Source: Pseudomonas mucidolens
Lineage (GTDB): Bacteria; Pseudomonadota; Gammaproteobacteria; Pseudomonadales; Pseudomonadaceae
Assembly: GCF_900106045.1 (NCBI RefSeq)
Contig: NZ_LT629802.1
Coordinates: 3,596,001-3,660,000 of the forward strand
DNA: 64,000 bases
Reading direction: 5' to 3'
Position numbers and translations under genes: made by a program. The notes under the pieces were generated by a model. The model did no database searches, had not been told where the DNA came from, and saw only the letters and a program-made list of their open reading frames with translations. Below, piece after piece: positions 1-8,085 of this stretch (position 1 is its first letter; every line of letters begins with the position of its first letter).

Positions 1-16
1 TTCCGGAGCGACATCG

Positions 17-217
17 ATGACTCAGCAACCCCATGTCCATGGACCAGACTGCAACCATGATCACGACCATCACGATCACGACCATGGTCATGTCCACGGC
101 CCGAACTGCGGTCACGCCCACCAGGAGCCCGTGCGCAATACCCTGAAGGACGTTGGCCGTAACGATCCTTGCCCATGCGGCAGCGCCAAGAAATTCAAGA
201 AGTGCCACGGGGCCTGA
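17..217 (+). CDS. His-rich SEC-C motif protein
   Basis: A 66-residue protein. The first half is rich in His, with two copies of a H-V-H-G-P-x-C-x-H motif separated by a His/Asp run. The C-terminus carries a SEC-C zinc motif of the form C-P-C-G-S-x6-C-H. The SEC-C motif is known from the SecA C-terminus, where it binds zinc and SecB or ribosomes, and it occurs in many small stand-alone proteins of unknown role. A role in metal binding is inferred from composition only. The ATG follows a GGAG ribosome site. A perfect hairpin lies just downstream of the stop. Function is not known. Confidence 0.85.
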   Translation: MTQQPHVHGPDCNHDHDHHDHDHGHVHGPNCGHAHQEPVRNTLKDVGRNDPCPCGSAKKFKKCHGA

Positions 218-229
218 TGCCCTGGACAT

Positions 230-261
230 CCGCCAATGTAGGGTGATCCATACATTGGCGG
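230..261 (+). terminator. Hairpin after the SEC-C gene
   Basis: Perfect 11-bp inverted repeat (CCGCCAATGTA and its complement) with a 10-base loop, 13 bases after the stop of the SEC-C gene and upstream of the glutathione transferase. The following bases (TGTTGTCTGT) are only moderately T-rich, so termination is likely but not certain. Confidence 0.55.
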
Positions 262-303
262 TGTTGTCTGTCCGTTCAAATGCTATCCCTTCTGGAGAGC
301 TTC

Positions 304-948
304 ATGATCGACTTGTACTACTGGACCACTCCCAACGGTCACAAAATTTCCTTATTCCTCGAAGAAGCCGGCCTGCCCTACCAGGTGCATCCGATCAATA
401 TTGGCCAGGGCGACCAGTTCAAGCCAGACTTCCTGAAGATTGCTCCCAACAACCGCATTCCGGCGATTGTCGATCAGCACCCGGTTGACGGTGGGGCGCC
501 CATTTCCCTGTTCGAGTCCGGCGCAATCTTGCTCTACCTCGCGCAAAAGACCGGCCAGTTCCTGCCCCAGGACCTGCGCGCCCGCCAGGAAGTCCTGCAA
601 TGGCTGTTCTGGCAAATGGGTGGGCTTGGCCCAATGGCCGGGCAGAATCATCACTTCAGCCAGTTCGCCGCGGAAAAAATCCCCTATGCCATCAAGCGCT
701 ACGTCGATGAAACGGCCCGTTTGTACGGCGTGCTGGATCGGCGCCTGGCAGACCGCGCGTTTGTCGCAGGGGAGGGTTACAGCATCGCCGACATGGCGAT
801 TTACCCATGGATCGTCTCCCACACGTGGCAGAGCCAGAAGCTCGAAGACTTCCCCCATGTACAGCGCTGGTTCAACCAGATCAAGGAACGGCCGGCGACG
901 GTGCGGGCCTATGAACTGGTGGCAAAAGTAAATCCACCGAAGCCCTGA
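304..948 (+). CDS. Glutathione S-transferase, YfcG-type disulfide-bond oxidoreductase
   Basis: 214 residues. The N-terminal thioredoxin-like half (about 1-85) opens with [12 protein letters not shown] and contains the N-R-I-P-A-I-V and L-F-E-S-G-A-I signatures of the glutathione site. The C-terminal half is the all-helical GST domain. The T-x-N-G-H-K start and overall sequence resemble E. coli YfcG, which uses glutathione without a catalytic Cys and reduces disulfides. An upstream in-frame start at 280 exists, but the ATG at 304 has a GGAGAG site at good spacing and gives the family N-terminus. It is followed on the same strand by the acylase gene, as I recall for the quiP locus of other pseudomonads. 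Confidence 0.9.
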   Translation: MIDLYYWTTPNGHKISLFLEEAGLPYQVHPINIGQGDQFKPDFLKIAPNNRIPAIVDQHPVDGGAPISLFESGAILLYLAQKTGQFLPQDLRARQEVLQWLFWQMGGLGPMAGQNHHFSQFAAEKIPYAIKRYVDETARLYGVLDRRLADRAFVAGEGYSIADMAIYPWIVSHTWQSQKLEDFPHVQRWFNQIKERPATVRAYELVAKVNPPKP

Positions 949-1102
949 CATCCTTTCATGCATGCGCTGTCGAGCCCCAGTTCGACAGCGCCGGCGCTTG
1001 CTCATTCAAATCCACAAAATAAGCTGCGCCTCCCGCTTGCGTCGTTTCCCCGCGCTCACTAACGTAGCGCCTTTACTGACGTTCCCCCGCAGGAGCTTTG
1101 CC

Positions 1103-3544
1103 ATGGCCTCGCCAGCCCTCTTACACGTTCTTCCCCGGTTCGGCGTTGCCGCAGCAGTGGCCAGCGCCTTGGGCTTGGCCGGTTGTCAGTCAATGAACAC
1201 CCAGGACACCCTGCCCCCGGTGTCCGGCGTGCAGTCACTCAAGGGACTGGCGCAAAACGTTTCGGTGCGCCGCAACAGCCAGGGCATGCCGCTGATCGAA
1301 AGCAGCACCTTCCATGACGCGCTGTTCACCCTGGGTTATGTGCATGCCAGCGACCGTATCAAGCAGATGGTCACCCTGCGCCTGCTGGCCCAGGGTCGCC
1401 TGGCAGAAATGTCGGGGCCGGACGTACTGGATGTCGACCGCTTCATGCGCGCCGTCAACCTGAAAAAAAGCGCCGGCGAGCTGTACAATGCCTCGTCACC
1501 ACGCCTCAAGCGCTTCTTTGATGTCTATGCGCGCGGGGTCAACGCGTACCTGTTCCGCTACCGCGACAAGCTGCCCCCGGACCTGGCCGAGACCGGTTAC
1601 AAGCCGGAATACTGGAAACCAGAAGATTCGGCGCTGCTGTTCTGCCTGCTGAGTTTCAGTCAGTCGGCCAACTTGCAGGAAGAATTGTCCTCACTGGTAT
1701 TGGCAGGGAAAGTCGGGGCCGACACGCTTGCCTGGCTGATCCCGAGCGCCCCGGATGAACCGCTGCCGCTGGATGAGAGCGATAAACTCAAGGGGCTGAA
1801 CCTGCGCCAGATCGCCGGTCTCGCTGAACTGGATAGCGCCAGCCGACACGTAAATGCCATCAATGGTCTGAATGTAACCACCTCCAGCAACTGGGCCATC
1901 ACTGCGCAACGCAGCCGCAGCGGCAAGAGCCTGTTGGCCAATGACCTGTCGGCCGGGCTTCAGGCACCCTCGCCCTGGAACTATGTGCAGATTCGCGCCC
2001 CGAAGTATCAGGCCGCCGGTGTCTCGATTGCAGGGCTGCCCCTTCTGTTTTCCGGCTTCAACGGCAAGGTCGCCTGGAGCATGAGCGCGGCCAAGGGCGA
2101 TACCCAGGATCTATTCCTGGAAAAAATCAGACGCCAAGGCAGCGCGCTGCATTACGAGAACAACGGAAAATGGCTGCCTGCCACGCTGCGTAACGAAACG
2201 TTCTTCGCCAAAGGTCAGCGGCCGATCCGTGAAGCGGTGTACGAAACCCGTCATGGCGCCCTGCTCAACAGTCCCCAGGCGCTCGACAGCGGTTATGGCC
2301 TGGCCCTGCAAACCGCAAGTTTCAAGGATGACCAGAGCCTGGATGCGTTCTTCGACTTGTCGCGAGCACAAAACGCCAGCAAGGCGTCGGACGCCACCCG
2401 GGAGATTCGCGCCATTGCCCTGAACATGATCTTCGCCGACGCCAGCAACATCGGCTGGCAAGTCACCGGGCGCTTCCCCAACCGCCGCGAAGGCCAAGGC
2501 CTGTTACCGTCGCCAGGCTGGGATGCGCGCTTTGACTGGGACGGTTACGCTGACGCCATGCTGCACCCGTATGACCAGGACCCGCCCGAAGGCTGGCTCG
2601 GTACCGCCAACCAGCGCATCGCCCCACGTGGCTACGGCATGCAGTTGTCCAACTCCTGGAACGCGCCGGAGCGCAGTGAGCGCCTGGCGCAACTGGCGAG
2701 TGCCGGCAAGCATGACACGCGCAGCATGATCGCCATGCAGTACGACCAGACCAGCCCTTTTGCCGCCAAGCTCAAGGCCATGTTCAACGCTCCAGGTATG
2801 GCCCAACCGCTGAAACAAGCGATCAACGACCTGCCCGCCGTCGAACGCTCGAAGGCTCAGGAAGCGTTCAATCGCTTGATGGCGTTTGACGGTCGCTTGG
2901 CGCCTGGCTCCAGCGACGCGGCGATTTACGAGCTGTTCCTGCAGGAAAGCACCCGGCAGATCTTTCTCGACGAACTCGGTCCTGAGACCAGCGCCACCTG
3001 GAAAGCCTTTATCAGCAACGCCAATCTGTCGTACTCGGCCCAGGCCGATCACTTGCTGGGGCGCGAAGACAGCCCGTTCTGGGATGACGTACGCACCGCG
3101 CAAAAAGAACTCAAGCCGACAATCCTCGCCCGTAGCCTGGCGGCTGCCATCACTACCGGTGACAGCCAATTGGGCATTGATCACAAAGCCTGGCAATGGG
3201 GCAAGCTCCACAGCTATACCTGGAAAAACACCGCCGACCAGCCCCTGCGCGGCCCCGTGGCGGCAGGCGGGGATCACGACACGTTGAACAGCTCGCCGTA
3301 TAACCGGGGCCAGGGCTTCGACACGCTTCAGGTGCAGGCGCTGCGAATGATCGTCGACTTCGGCCAGGTAGAGCCGATGATGGGTCAGAGCGGCATCGGC
3401 CACTCCGGCAACCCGGCCAGCCCGCACTATACCGATGGGATTGACCCCTGGCTCAGGGCGCAATACCTGAGTTTCCCGATGCAGCCGCAGAACTTTGACA
3501 GGGTGTATGGGAAGACGCGGTTGACACTGGTGCCTGGCAAGTAA
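1103..3544 (+). CDS. quiP: Acyl-homoserine lactone acylase QuiP (Ntn hydrolase lipoprotein)
   Basis: 813 residues, penicillin-acylase (Ntn hydrolase) family. The N-terminus is a lipoprotein signal with lipobox L-A-G-C (Cys28), so the precursor should be exported and lipidated. These enzymes cleave themselves into alpha and beta chains; the beta chain starts at a nucleophilic Ser. Here the S-S-N-W-A-I stretch aligns with S-N-x-W of other members, making Ser261 the likely nucleophile. The sequence closely resembles P. aeruginosa QuiP as I remember it, which degrades long-chain acyl-homoserine lactones. The open frame extends upstream to 962, but the ATG at 1103 follows an AGGAG site and begins the signal peptide. 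Substrate range cannot be read from sequence. Confidence 0.88.
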   Translation: MASPALLHVLPRFGVAAAVASALGLAGCQSMNTQDTLPPVSGVQSLKGLAQNVSVRRNSQGMPLIESSTFHDALFTLGYVHASDRIKQMVTLRLLAQGRLAEMSGPDVLDVDRFMRAVNLKKSAGELYNASSPRLKRFFDVYARGVNAYLFRYRDKLPPDLAETGYKPEYWKPEDSALLFCLLSFSQSANLQEELSSLVLAGKVGADTLAWLIPSAPDEPLPLDESDKLKGLNLRQIAGLAELDSASRHVNAINGLNVTTSSNWAITAQRSRSGKSLLANDLSAGLQAPSPWNYVQIRAPKYQAAGVSIAGLPLLFSGFNGKVAWSMSAAKGDTQDLFLEKIRRQGSALHYENNGKWLPATLRNETFFAKGQRPIREAVYETRHGALLNSPQALDSGYGLALQTASFKDDQSLDAFFDLSRAQNASKASDATREIRAIALNMIFADASNIGWQVTGRFPNRREGQGLLPSPGWDARFDWDGYADAMLHPYDQDPPEGWLGTANQRIAPRGYGMQLSNSWNAPERSERLAQLASAGKHDTRSMIAMQYDQTSPFAAKLKAMFNAPGMAQPLKQAINDLPAVERSKAQEAFNRLMAFDGRLAPGSSDAAIYELFLQESTRQIFLDELGPETSATWKAFISNANLSYSAQADHLLGREDSPFWDDVRTAQKELKPTILARSLAAAITTGDSQLGIDHKAWQWGKLHSYTWKNTADQPLRGPVAAGGDHDTLNSSPYNRGQGFDTLQVQALRMIVDFGQVEPMMGQSGIGHSGNPASPHYTDGIDPWLRAQYLSFPMQPQNFDRVYGKTRLTLVPGK

Positions 3545-3572
3545 CGGAAGGTCAGGTAGCTGCTTGAGTTTG

Positions 3573-3610
3573 GGGGGCCTATCCGTGACCACGGCAACGG
3601 ATAGGCCCCC
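3573..3610 (+). terminator. Strong hairpin downstream of quiP
   Basis: Perfect 14-bp inverted repeat (GGGGGCCTATCCGT and its complement) around a 10-base loop, 28 bases after the quiP stop. No T run follows, so it may act as a bidirectional or Rho-assisted terminator or an mRNA-stabilising end. It separates quiP from the repair-gene remnant. Confidence 0.6.
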
Positions 3611-3690
3611 ACAGCGAGCTGCATTGTTTTATCGAACTTCCAAACCCTGCACCGCCTCATAACTAACAAGCCCACCGCCCTGGCACGCCC

Positions 3691-4182
3691 ATGGACCTTG
3701 TTATTGCCCGGCCGGAAGGCCTGTATTGCCCCGCCGGGGATTTCTACATCGACCCCTGGCGCCCGGTGGAACGTTCCGTCATCACTCATGCCCACGGCGA
3801 TCACGCCCGCGGCGGCAACCAACACTATTTGGCGGCGGCTCCCGGTGAAGGCATCTTGCGCTCGCGCCTGGGCCAGGACATCAACCTGCAAACCCTCGCC
3901 TACGGCGAACCGCTGGTCCATCACGGCGTTACCTTGAGCTTCCATCCGGCCGGTCACGTGCTGGGGTCGGCCCAGGTACGCCTGGAATATCAGGGCGAAG
4001 TCTGGGTCGCCTCCGGTGACTATAAAGTCGAACCCGACGGTACCTGTGCACCCTTCGAACCCGTGCGTTGCCACACATTTATCACCGAATCGACCTTCGG
4101 CCTGCCGATTTATCGCTGGCAGCCCCAAGCGCAGATCTTTGCCGGGATCAACGACTGGTGGCAGGCCAATATCGCTGCTGGA
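3691..4182 (+). pseudogene. Ligase-associated DNA exonuclease, 5' half only
   Basis: The frame from ATG 3691 encodes about 164 residues of a metallo-beta-lactamase/beta-CASP exonuclease. The metal motif T-H-A-H-G-D-H-A-R-G-G is at residues 32-42, followed by G-H-V-L-G-S-A, S-G-D-Y-K and T-E-S-T-F-G. Full members are about 330-340 residues, so the C-terminal half is missing. Homology stops near [10 protein letters not shown]; the same frame then runs into unrelated residues to a stop at 4392. The following bases, read in the +1 frame, encode the end of the operon's helicase. In intact operons the order is exonuclease, ATP-dependent ligase, DEXH helicase, PdeM. The gene is therefore a deletion remnant. 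Confidence 0.88.
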
Positions 4183-4879
4183 AACCCAGCTACGCTGGTC
4201 CGGCCTGCCCGCTCGCGACCGTCTGCTGGCAGAAGTCCTCAAGTCGCGGGAAGGCTGGCATCTGTTTCTCTACCCGTTTGCCGGCCGCCAGGTCCATCTG
4301 GGGCTGGCCAGCCTCGTGGCATGGCGGGTCAGTCAGCGGCAAGCCGTGACCTTCTCGATCGCCGTCAACGACTACGGCCTGGAACTGCTTAGCGCGACCG
4401 AAGTGAACTGGCCGTTATTGCTCGACAGAGCGCTGTTGAGTACCGATCAGTTGTTAGCCGATGTGGCGGCGAGTCTCAACGCCGGCGAACTGGCTGTACG
4501 GCGCTTTCGCGAAATCGCGCGGATCGCTGGACTGGTGTTCGCAGGCTACCCCGGCGCGCCCAAGAGTACGCGCCAGGTCCAGGCGTCCAGCGGTTTATTC
4601 TATGAGGTGTTCAAACAATACGATCCGCAGAATCTACTGCTGAGCCAGGCCGGGGAAAAAGTCCTGCGTGATGAGTTGGATATTCGCCGGCTGGAGGACA
4701 CCTTGCGCCACTTGACGGCATTGCAACTCGACCTGCACTCGATCAAACGCCCCACACCCTTGGCCTTCCCTCTGCTCGTGGAACGCTTTCGGGAAAGCCT
4801 GAGTTCGGAGAAGCTCTCGGAGCGCATCGCGCGAATGGTCAAGGATCTGGAAAAAGTCGCCGACGCAGGCAAACGTTGA
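4175..4879 (+). pseudogene. Ligase-associated DEXH helicase (Lhr-type), 3' end only
   Basis: About 234 codons in a frame shifted from the exonuclease part. They encode L-L-E-T-Q-L-R-W, then [27 protein letters not shown] and [10 protein letters not shown], typical of the C-terminal Lhr-core region that follows the helicase domains. Full proteins are about 800-820 residues; the ATP-binding and DEXH motifs are absent. The frame is open upstream to an ATG at 4016, but those codons lie inside the exonuclease frame and are not helicase sequence. The stop overlaps the pdeM start (TGATG), the coupling expected in the intact operon. Confidence 0.87.
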
Positions 4880-5535
4880 TGCCCGTTCATTATTCAGTGC
4901 ACGTGGCCGGTGAAGAGCTGTGGCTGCTGGCGGCCAAGGCCGTGTACTGGCCCGCAGAAAAGACCCTGCTCATCGCCGACGCCCACTTCGGCAAGGCCTC
5001 AGCCTATCGCAGCCTGGGTCAGCCGGTGCCAAAAGGCACCACCCGCGAAAACCTTCAACAACTGGATCGCTTGCTGAAGGATCTAGACTGCAAGCGGGTG
5101 ATCTTTCTGGGCGATTTTCTACACGGTCCCGGTTCGCACGCCCAAGGAACCCTGAACGCGCTGAGAACGTGGCGCCAACACCATTACGGCCTGACTTTGA
5201 CACTGATTCGCGGCAATCATGACAAACGCGCTGGAGACCCGCCTGAGGACCTGGACATCGAAGTCGTCACTGAACCGCTGCTGATGGGGCCATTTGCCTT
5301 GCAACACGAGCCGGATGCCTATCCGGGCCACCACGTTCTCGCCGGGCATGTGCACCCGGTCTATCGATTACGCGGCAAGGGCCGACAAAGTCTTCGCCTG
5401 CCGTGCTTTGTCATCGGCAAACAGGTGAGCCTGCTACCGGCATTCGGCGCATTCACCGGAGGGCATTCAGGACATTACGACGAGGACAGCCAGGTTTTCG
5501 TTATCGGCGACCAGCAAGTGTGGCCAGTGCACTAG
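4879..5535 (+). CDS. pdeM: Ligase-associated DNA damage response endonuclease PdeM
   Basis: 218-residue calcineurin-like metallophosphoesterase. All the family metal motifs are visible: D-A-H-F-G-K, G-D-F-L-H-G, R-G-N-H-D and G-H-V-H-P. PdeM is the last gene of the exonuclease-ligase-helicase-PdeM DNA repair operon and is thought to be an endonuclease acting with them. Here it is full length although its three partners are lost or broken. The ATG overlaps the helicase stop by one base, so its translation was built to depend on the upstream gene. Whether it is still expressed is unclear, since the ribosomes that reach it must now start inside a broken gene or at its own site. Confidence 0.9.
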   Translation: MPVHYSVHVAGEELWLLAAKAVYWPAEKTLLIADAHFGKASAYRSLGQPVPKGTTRENLQQLDRLLKDLDCKRVIFLGDFLHGPGSHAQGTLNALRTWRQHHYGLTLTLIRGNHDKRAGDPPEDLDIEVVTEPLLMGPFALQHEPDAYPGHHVLAGHVHPVYRLRGKGRQSLRLPCFVIGKQVSLLPAFGAFTGGHSGHYDEDSQVFVIGDQQVWPVH

Positions 5536-5567
5536 GCAACTGACCATTGCGTGCCGTGGGCGAAGAA

Positions 5568-5774
5568 TCAAGCCACTGGCACGGGAGGCGGCTCGTCAGG
5601 GAGGACAGGTTCGCCGGGCTCTTCGGGCTGCGTTGGCCAGGGATCATCTGGACCTGGCTGGCCGGGGATACCACCGGCGAACGCAGGATCAGCCATCAAG
5701 GACCAGGCAAGCACGCCAATCTGGTTGGGTTCAAGTCGGGCGAGTTCGGCGCTTATTCGCGGATCGAGCTTCAT
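5568..5774 (-). CDS. Small conserved hypothetical protein with proline-rich acidic tail
   Basis: 68 residues starting M-K-L-D-P-R-I-S-A-E-L-A-R-L-E. A helical first half is followed by a tail dominated by Pro, Asp, Glu and Gly (P-D-D-P-W-P-T-Q-P-E-E-P). There is no signal peptide and no membrane segment. The frame continues upstream to 5828, but the ATG at 5774 follows a GAGGAG site at six bases and is preferred. It faces pdeM convergently and sits just downstream of dcd on the same strand, 107 bases from its stop. I recall similar small proteins near dcd or elsewhere in pseudomonads but know no function. Confidence 0.65.
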   Translation of the reverse strand: MKLDPRISAELARLEPNQIGVLAWSLMADPAFAGGIPGQPGPDDPWPTQPEEPGEPVLPDEPPPVPVA

Positions 5775-5881
5775 AAGGGACTCCTCAAGCATGGCCCGGA
5801 ACGTTTTGCACGATCCGGGGCGGTACACCCAATAGAGTGCCCACCCGCTGACAAATTCCCTTGGTGCATAAGACGTTTAGA

Positions 5882-6448
5882 TCAGGTGCGTGGCAACGTG
5901 ACGCCGCGCTGGCCCTGATACTTGCCGCCACGGTCTTTGTAGGAGACTTCACACTCTTCGTCGGATTCAAAGAACAGCATCTGTGCAACACCTTCGTTGG
6001 CGTAGATTTTCGCCGGCAAGGTGGTGGTGTTGGAGAATTCCAGCGTCACGTGACCTTCCCACTCCGGCTCAAGTGGAGTGACGTTGACGATAATGCCGCA
6101 ACGCGCGTAGGTACTCTTACCCAGGCAAATAGTCAGCACATTGCGTGGGATGCGAAAGAATTCGACGGTGCGCGCCAGCGCAAAGGAGTTGGGTGGAATG
6201 ATGCAGACGTCGCTCTTGACGTCGACGAAGCTTTTTTCGTCAAAGTTCTTCGGATCGACAGTGGCCGAGTTGATGTTGGTGAACACCTTGAATTCATCGG
6301 CGCAACGTACATCGTAGCCATAGCTGGAAACCCCGAACGAAATCAGGCGGTCGGCGCCTTCGCCGCGCATCTGGCGCTCTACGAAGGGCTCGATCATGCC
6401 GTGCTCTTGCGCCATGCGGCGAATCCACTTGTCCGATTTGATGCTCAT
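5882..6448 (-). CDS. dcd: dCTP deaminase
   Basis: 188 residues, the usual length of bacterial dCTP deaminase. It converts dCTP to dUTP, the precursor path to dTTP, as a homotrimer in the cytoplasm. The sequence begins M-S-I-K-S-D-K-W-I and contains the trimer/active-site region G-K-S-T-Y-A-R-C-G, the [10 protein letters not shown] segment with the catalytic Glu, and the conserved nucleotide-binding end G-K-Y-Q-G-Q-R-G. In most pseudomonads dcd sits beside apbC and metG; here its upstream neighbour is the divergent cold-shock gene. Confidence 0.97.
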   Translation of the reverse strand: MSIKSDKWIRRMAQEHGMIEPFVERQMRGEGADRLISFGVSSYGYDVRCADEFKVFTNINSATVDPKNFDEKSFVDVKSDVCIIPPNSFALARTVEFFRIPRNVLTICLGKSTYARCGIIVNVTPLEPEWEGHVTLEFSNTTTLPAKIYANEGVAQMLFFESDEECEVSYKDRGGKYQGQRGVTLPRT

Positions 6449-6836
6449 GGCGGGTGTCCTGAATAGCGAGGTGATAAATTCTGTTGGGCATCTTACCGGG
6501 GCTGGCCTCGTGGTTCAAAGGACCCCGGGCTTTTTCTTGAGTGGATCAGTGAATTGCGTGGCCCGGAGCAACGGAGCCAAACCTTTGCTGCGTAATCGCA
6601 ACGCCAGAAAAGCGCACCGCCAGTCACGAAAATAGAGAAACCTTCGGAAATACCATTGGCACGTTCCTGAAAAAGGGTTAAGGTGGCGCCACTGTGCTGC
6701 TTGTGTCACTGAGAATCTCTACACGATATGTTGAATTTCGATCCAACCATCTCCAAGAATTTTTCCTGCTCTTTGCACTCAGTCTCGGCCAGGGCTTTTC
6801 CTGAGTCGCAGTTAACTTTGTCCAAGGAGTTACACC
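6449..6836. other. Divergent intergenic region between dcd and capB
   Basis: 388 bases without a credible gene. It must hold the dcd promoter and the capB promoter with its long leader. Cold-shock genes typically have 5' leaders of 100-160 bases whose folding changes with temperature; the last 150 bases before 6837 would be that leader. The capB ribosome site is AAGGAG. I could not assign promoter boxes with confidence, and I see no tRNA or repeat here. Confidence 0.5.
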
Positions 6837-7046
6837 ATGTCTAATCGCCAAACTGGTACCGTTAAGTGGTTCAACGATGAAAAAGGCTTCGGCTTCATCA
6901 CCCCACAATCCGGTGACGACCTGTTCGTTCACTTCAAAGCTATCCAATCCGACGGCTTCAAAAGCCTGAAAGAAGGCCAACAGGTTTCTTTCATCGCTAC
7001 CCGCGGTCAGAAAGGCATGCAAGCTGAAGAAGTTCAAGTTATCTAA
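6837..7046 (+). CDS. capB: Cold-shock protein CapB (CspA family)
   Basis: 69 residues forming one cold-shock domain. The RNA-binding motifs are K-G-F-G-F-I-T (RNP1) and D-L-F-V-H-F (RNP2), preceded by the usual G-T-V-K-W-F-N start. CspA-family proteins bind single-stranded RNA or DNA and act as RNA chaperones. The protein resembles P. aeruginosa CapB as remembered, and differs from the second cold-shock protein at 63038, which has V-F-V-H-Y in RNP2. An AAGGAG site precedes the ATG, and a strong intrinsic terminator ends the transcript. Confidence 0.95.
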   Translation: MSNRQTGTVKWFNDEKGFGFITPQSGDDLFVHFKAIQSDGFKSLKEGQQVSFIATRGQKGMQAEEVQVI

Positions 7047-7063
7047 CTTGCACTGATCCAGTC

Positions 7064-7097
7064 AAAAAGCCCCGCCCTCAAAAGCGGGGCTTTTTTA
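7064..7097 (+). terminator. Intrinsic terminator of capB
   Basis: Stem AAAAGCCCCGC with GCGGGGCTTTT around a short loop, followed by a T run, 18 bases after the capB stop. A classical Rho-independent terminator. The Tn3 remnant begins within about 25 bases of it. Confidence 0.92.
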
Positions 7098-7121
7098 TGT
7101 CTGGAGTCCCGTCCTGAATAA

Positions 7122-7690
7122 GGCTTACACCTTCTGACTCAAGAGCAACGCGACGGCTTTGGTCGCTATGTCGATCCTCCTAGCCGCGAAGAGCTGGAAC
7201 GCTATTTCCACCTGAGCGATGACGACCACAAAGTCCTCCTCCCGCTACGCGGCGAACACCACCGCCTCGGCTACGCCACGCAACTGACCAGCGTCCGCTA
7301 CCTGGGAACCTTCCCTGAAGACTTTTCAGCCGTTCCGAATGAGGTGCTGCAAGCGCTCAGTCGTCAGCTCGGAATCAGTGATCCGTCTTGCATCCTGGCC
7401 TATGCTGAAACCCGCCAGCGTCAACGTCATGCGGGCGAGATTCAGGAGCGCTATGGCTATCCGGTGCTTGCTGACTCCAGCGTCGACTTGCAACTTGCTC
7501 GCTGGCGATATGCGCTCTGCTGGACAGGGACAGATCGTCCTGATGAGCTGTGCAGGAAGAGGATCTGGCTCGGCTATCGCCGCTGATCTTCGAGAACATC
7601 AATATGCTGGGAAGGTACTCGTTCGCAGCACCGGAAGAAGTTGCCCGAGGTGAGCTGCGACCACTGCGTAATCCGGACGACGATATTTAG
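7122..7690 (+). pseudogene. Tn3-family transposase, internally deleted
   Basis: Two ends of one transposase are joined with the middle missing. From 7122 to about 7550 the frame encodes the N-terminal DUF4158 region: T-Q-E-Q-R-D-G-F-G-R-Y, R-E-E-L-E-R-Y-F-H-L-S-D-D-D, V-R-Y-L-G-T-F and Y-A-L-C-W-T-G-T-D-R-P. From 7550 the other frame encodes the C-terminus: F-E-N-I-N-M-L-G-R-Y-S-F and R-G-E-L-R-P-L-R-N-P, ending at TAG 7690. Intact enzymes are close to 1000 residues, so about 800 residues including the DDE core are gone. No start codon is visible; the frame opens after a stop at 7119. No terminal inverted repeats were identified. Confidence 0.85.
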
Positions 7691-7764
7691 GTCGCAGGAA
7701 GGGGCAGTCATGCCCTTTATTGGTCAGGGTGGGGCATCTTGGGTTGAACTGATTAGATGTGAGT

Positions 7765-8085
7765 TTACTTTCGTGAAAACCAGCGCCTCGGCTCATACTG
7801 GGTGGGAACACAGCATGTGTGGAGGAAAAGACTTACGAATGCGATCCATCCAACTGCATCATTACCTTGAAGGATAGGTTTTAGTGCAGGGAAAATAATA
7901 TCATATCCGTATTTTACGGTACTCATATGAAACGATCCAAAAAAAATAGCAAGAGATAAACATATAAAAAACCATCTCCACTTGAATCTCACACCAGAAA
8001 AAAATCTCGACAAAAAATACAAAGAAAACAGCGCTATCAAAGATAACACTAGATATACAACTGAAACTATAATGTTATTTGTCAT
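7765..8085 (-). CDS. Small inner-membrane protein, likely immunity to the DUF4225 effector
   Basis: 106 residues with three predicted membrane segments at about 4-26, 38-54 and 77-93 and a basic C-terminal end. The start overlaps the end of the DUF4225 gene by 11 bases, so the two are probably translated together. The gene is markedly AT-rich compared with the neighbouring core genes, a sign of transfer. In contact-dependent and type VI systems a toxin gene is followed directly by its immunity gene, and immunity to membrane-acting toxins is usually a small polytopic inner-membrane protein. On that basis, and not on recognised homology, I infer an immunity role. It could be an unrelated membrane protein. 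Confidence 0.7.
   Translation of the reverse strand: MTNNIIVSVVYLVLSLIALFSLYFLSRFFSGVRFKWRWFFICLSLAIFFGSFHMSTVKYGYDIIFPALKPILQGNDAVGWIAFVSLFLHTCCVPTQYEPRRWFSRK

Noticed and set aside
4165..4190. Programmed frameshift joining the exonuclease and helicase parts
   Set aside because: No slippery heptamer or following pseudoknot is evident, and the two parts belong to different genes whose middle sections are missing. A deletion explains it.
4016..4879. A 287-residue helicase-like protein starting at 4016
   Set aside because: Its first ~53 codons are the exonuclease gene read in the wrong frame; only the part after the joint is helicase sequence, so the apparent start is not a real one.
6449..6836. 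A 79-codon plus-strand frame at 6396-6635
   Set aside because: It overlaps the start of dcd, lacks a ribosome site and has no recognisable sequence.
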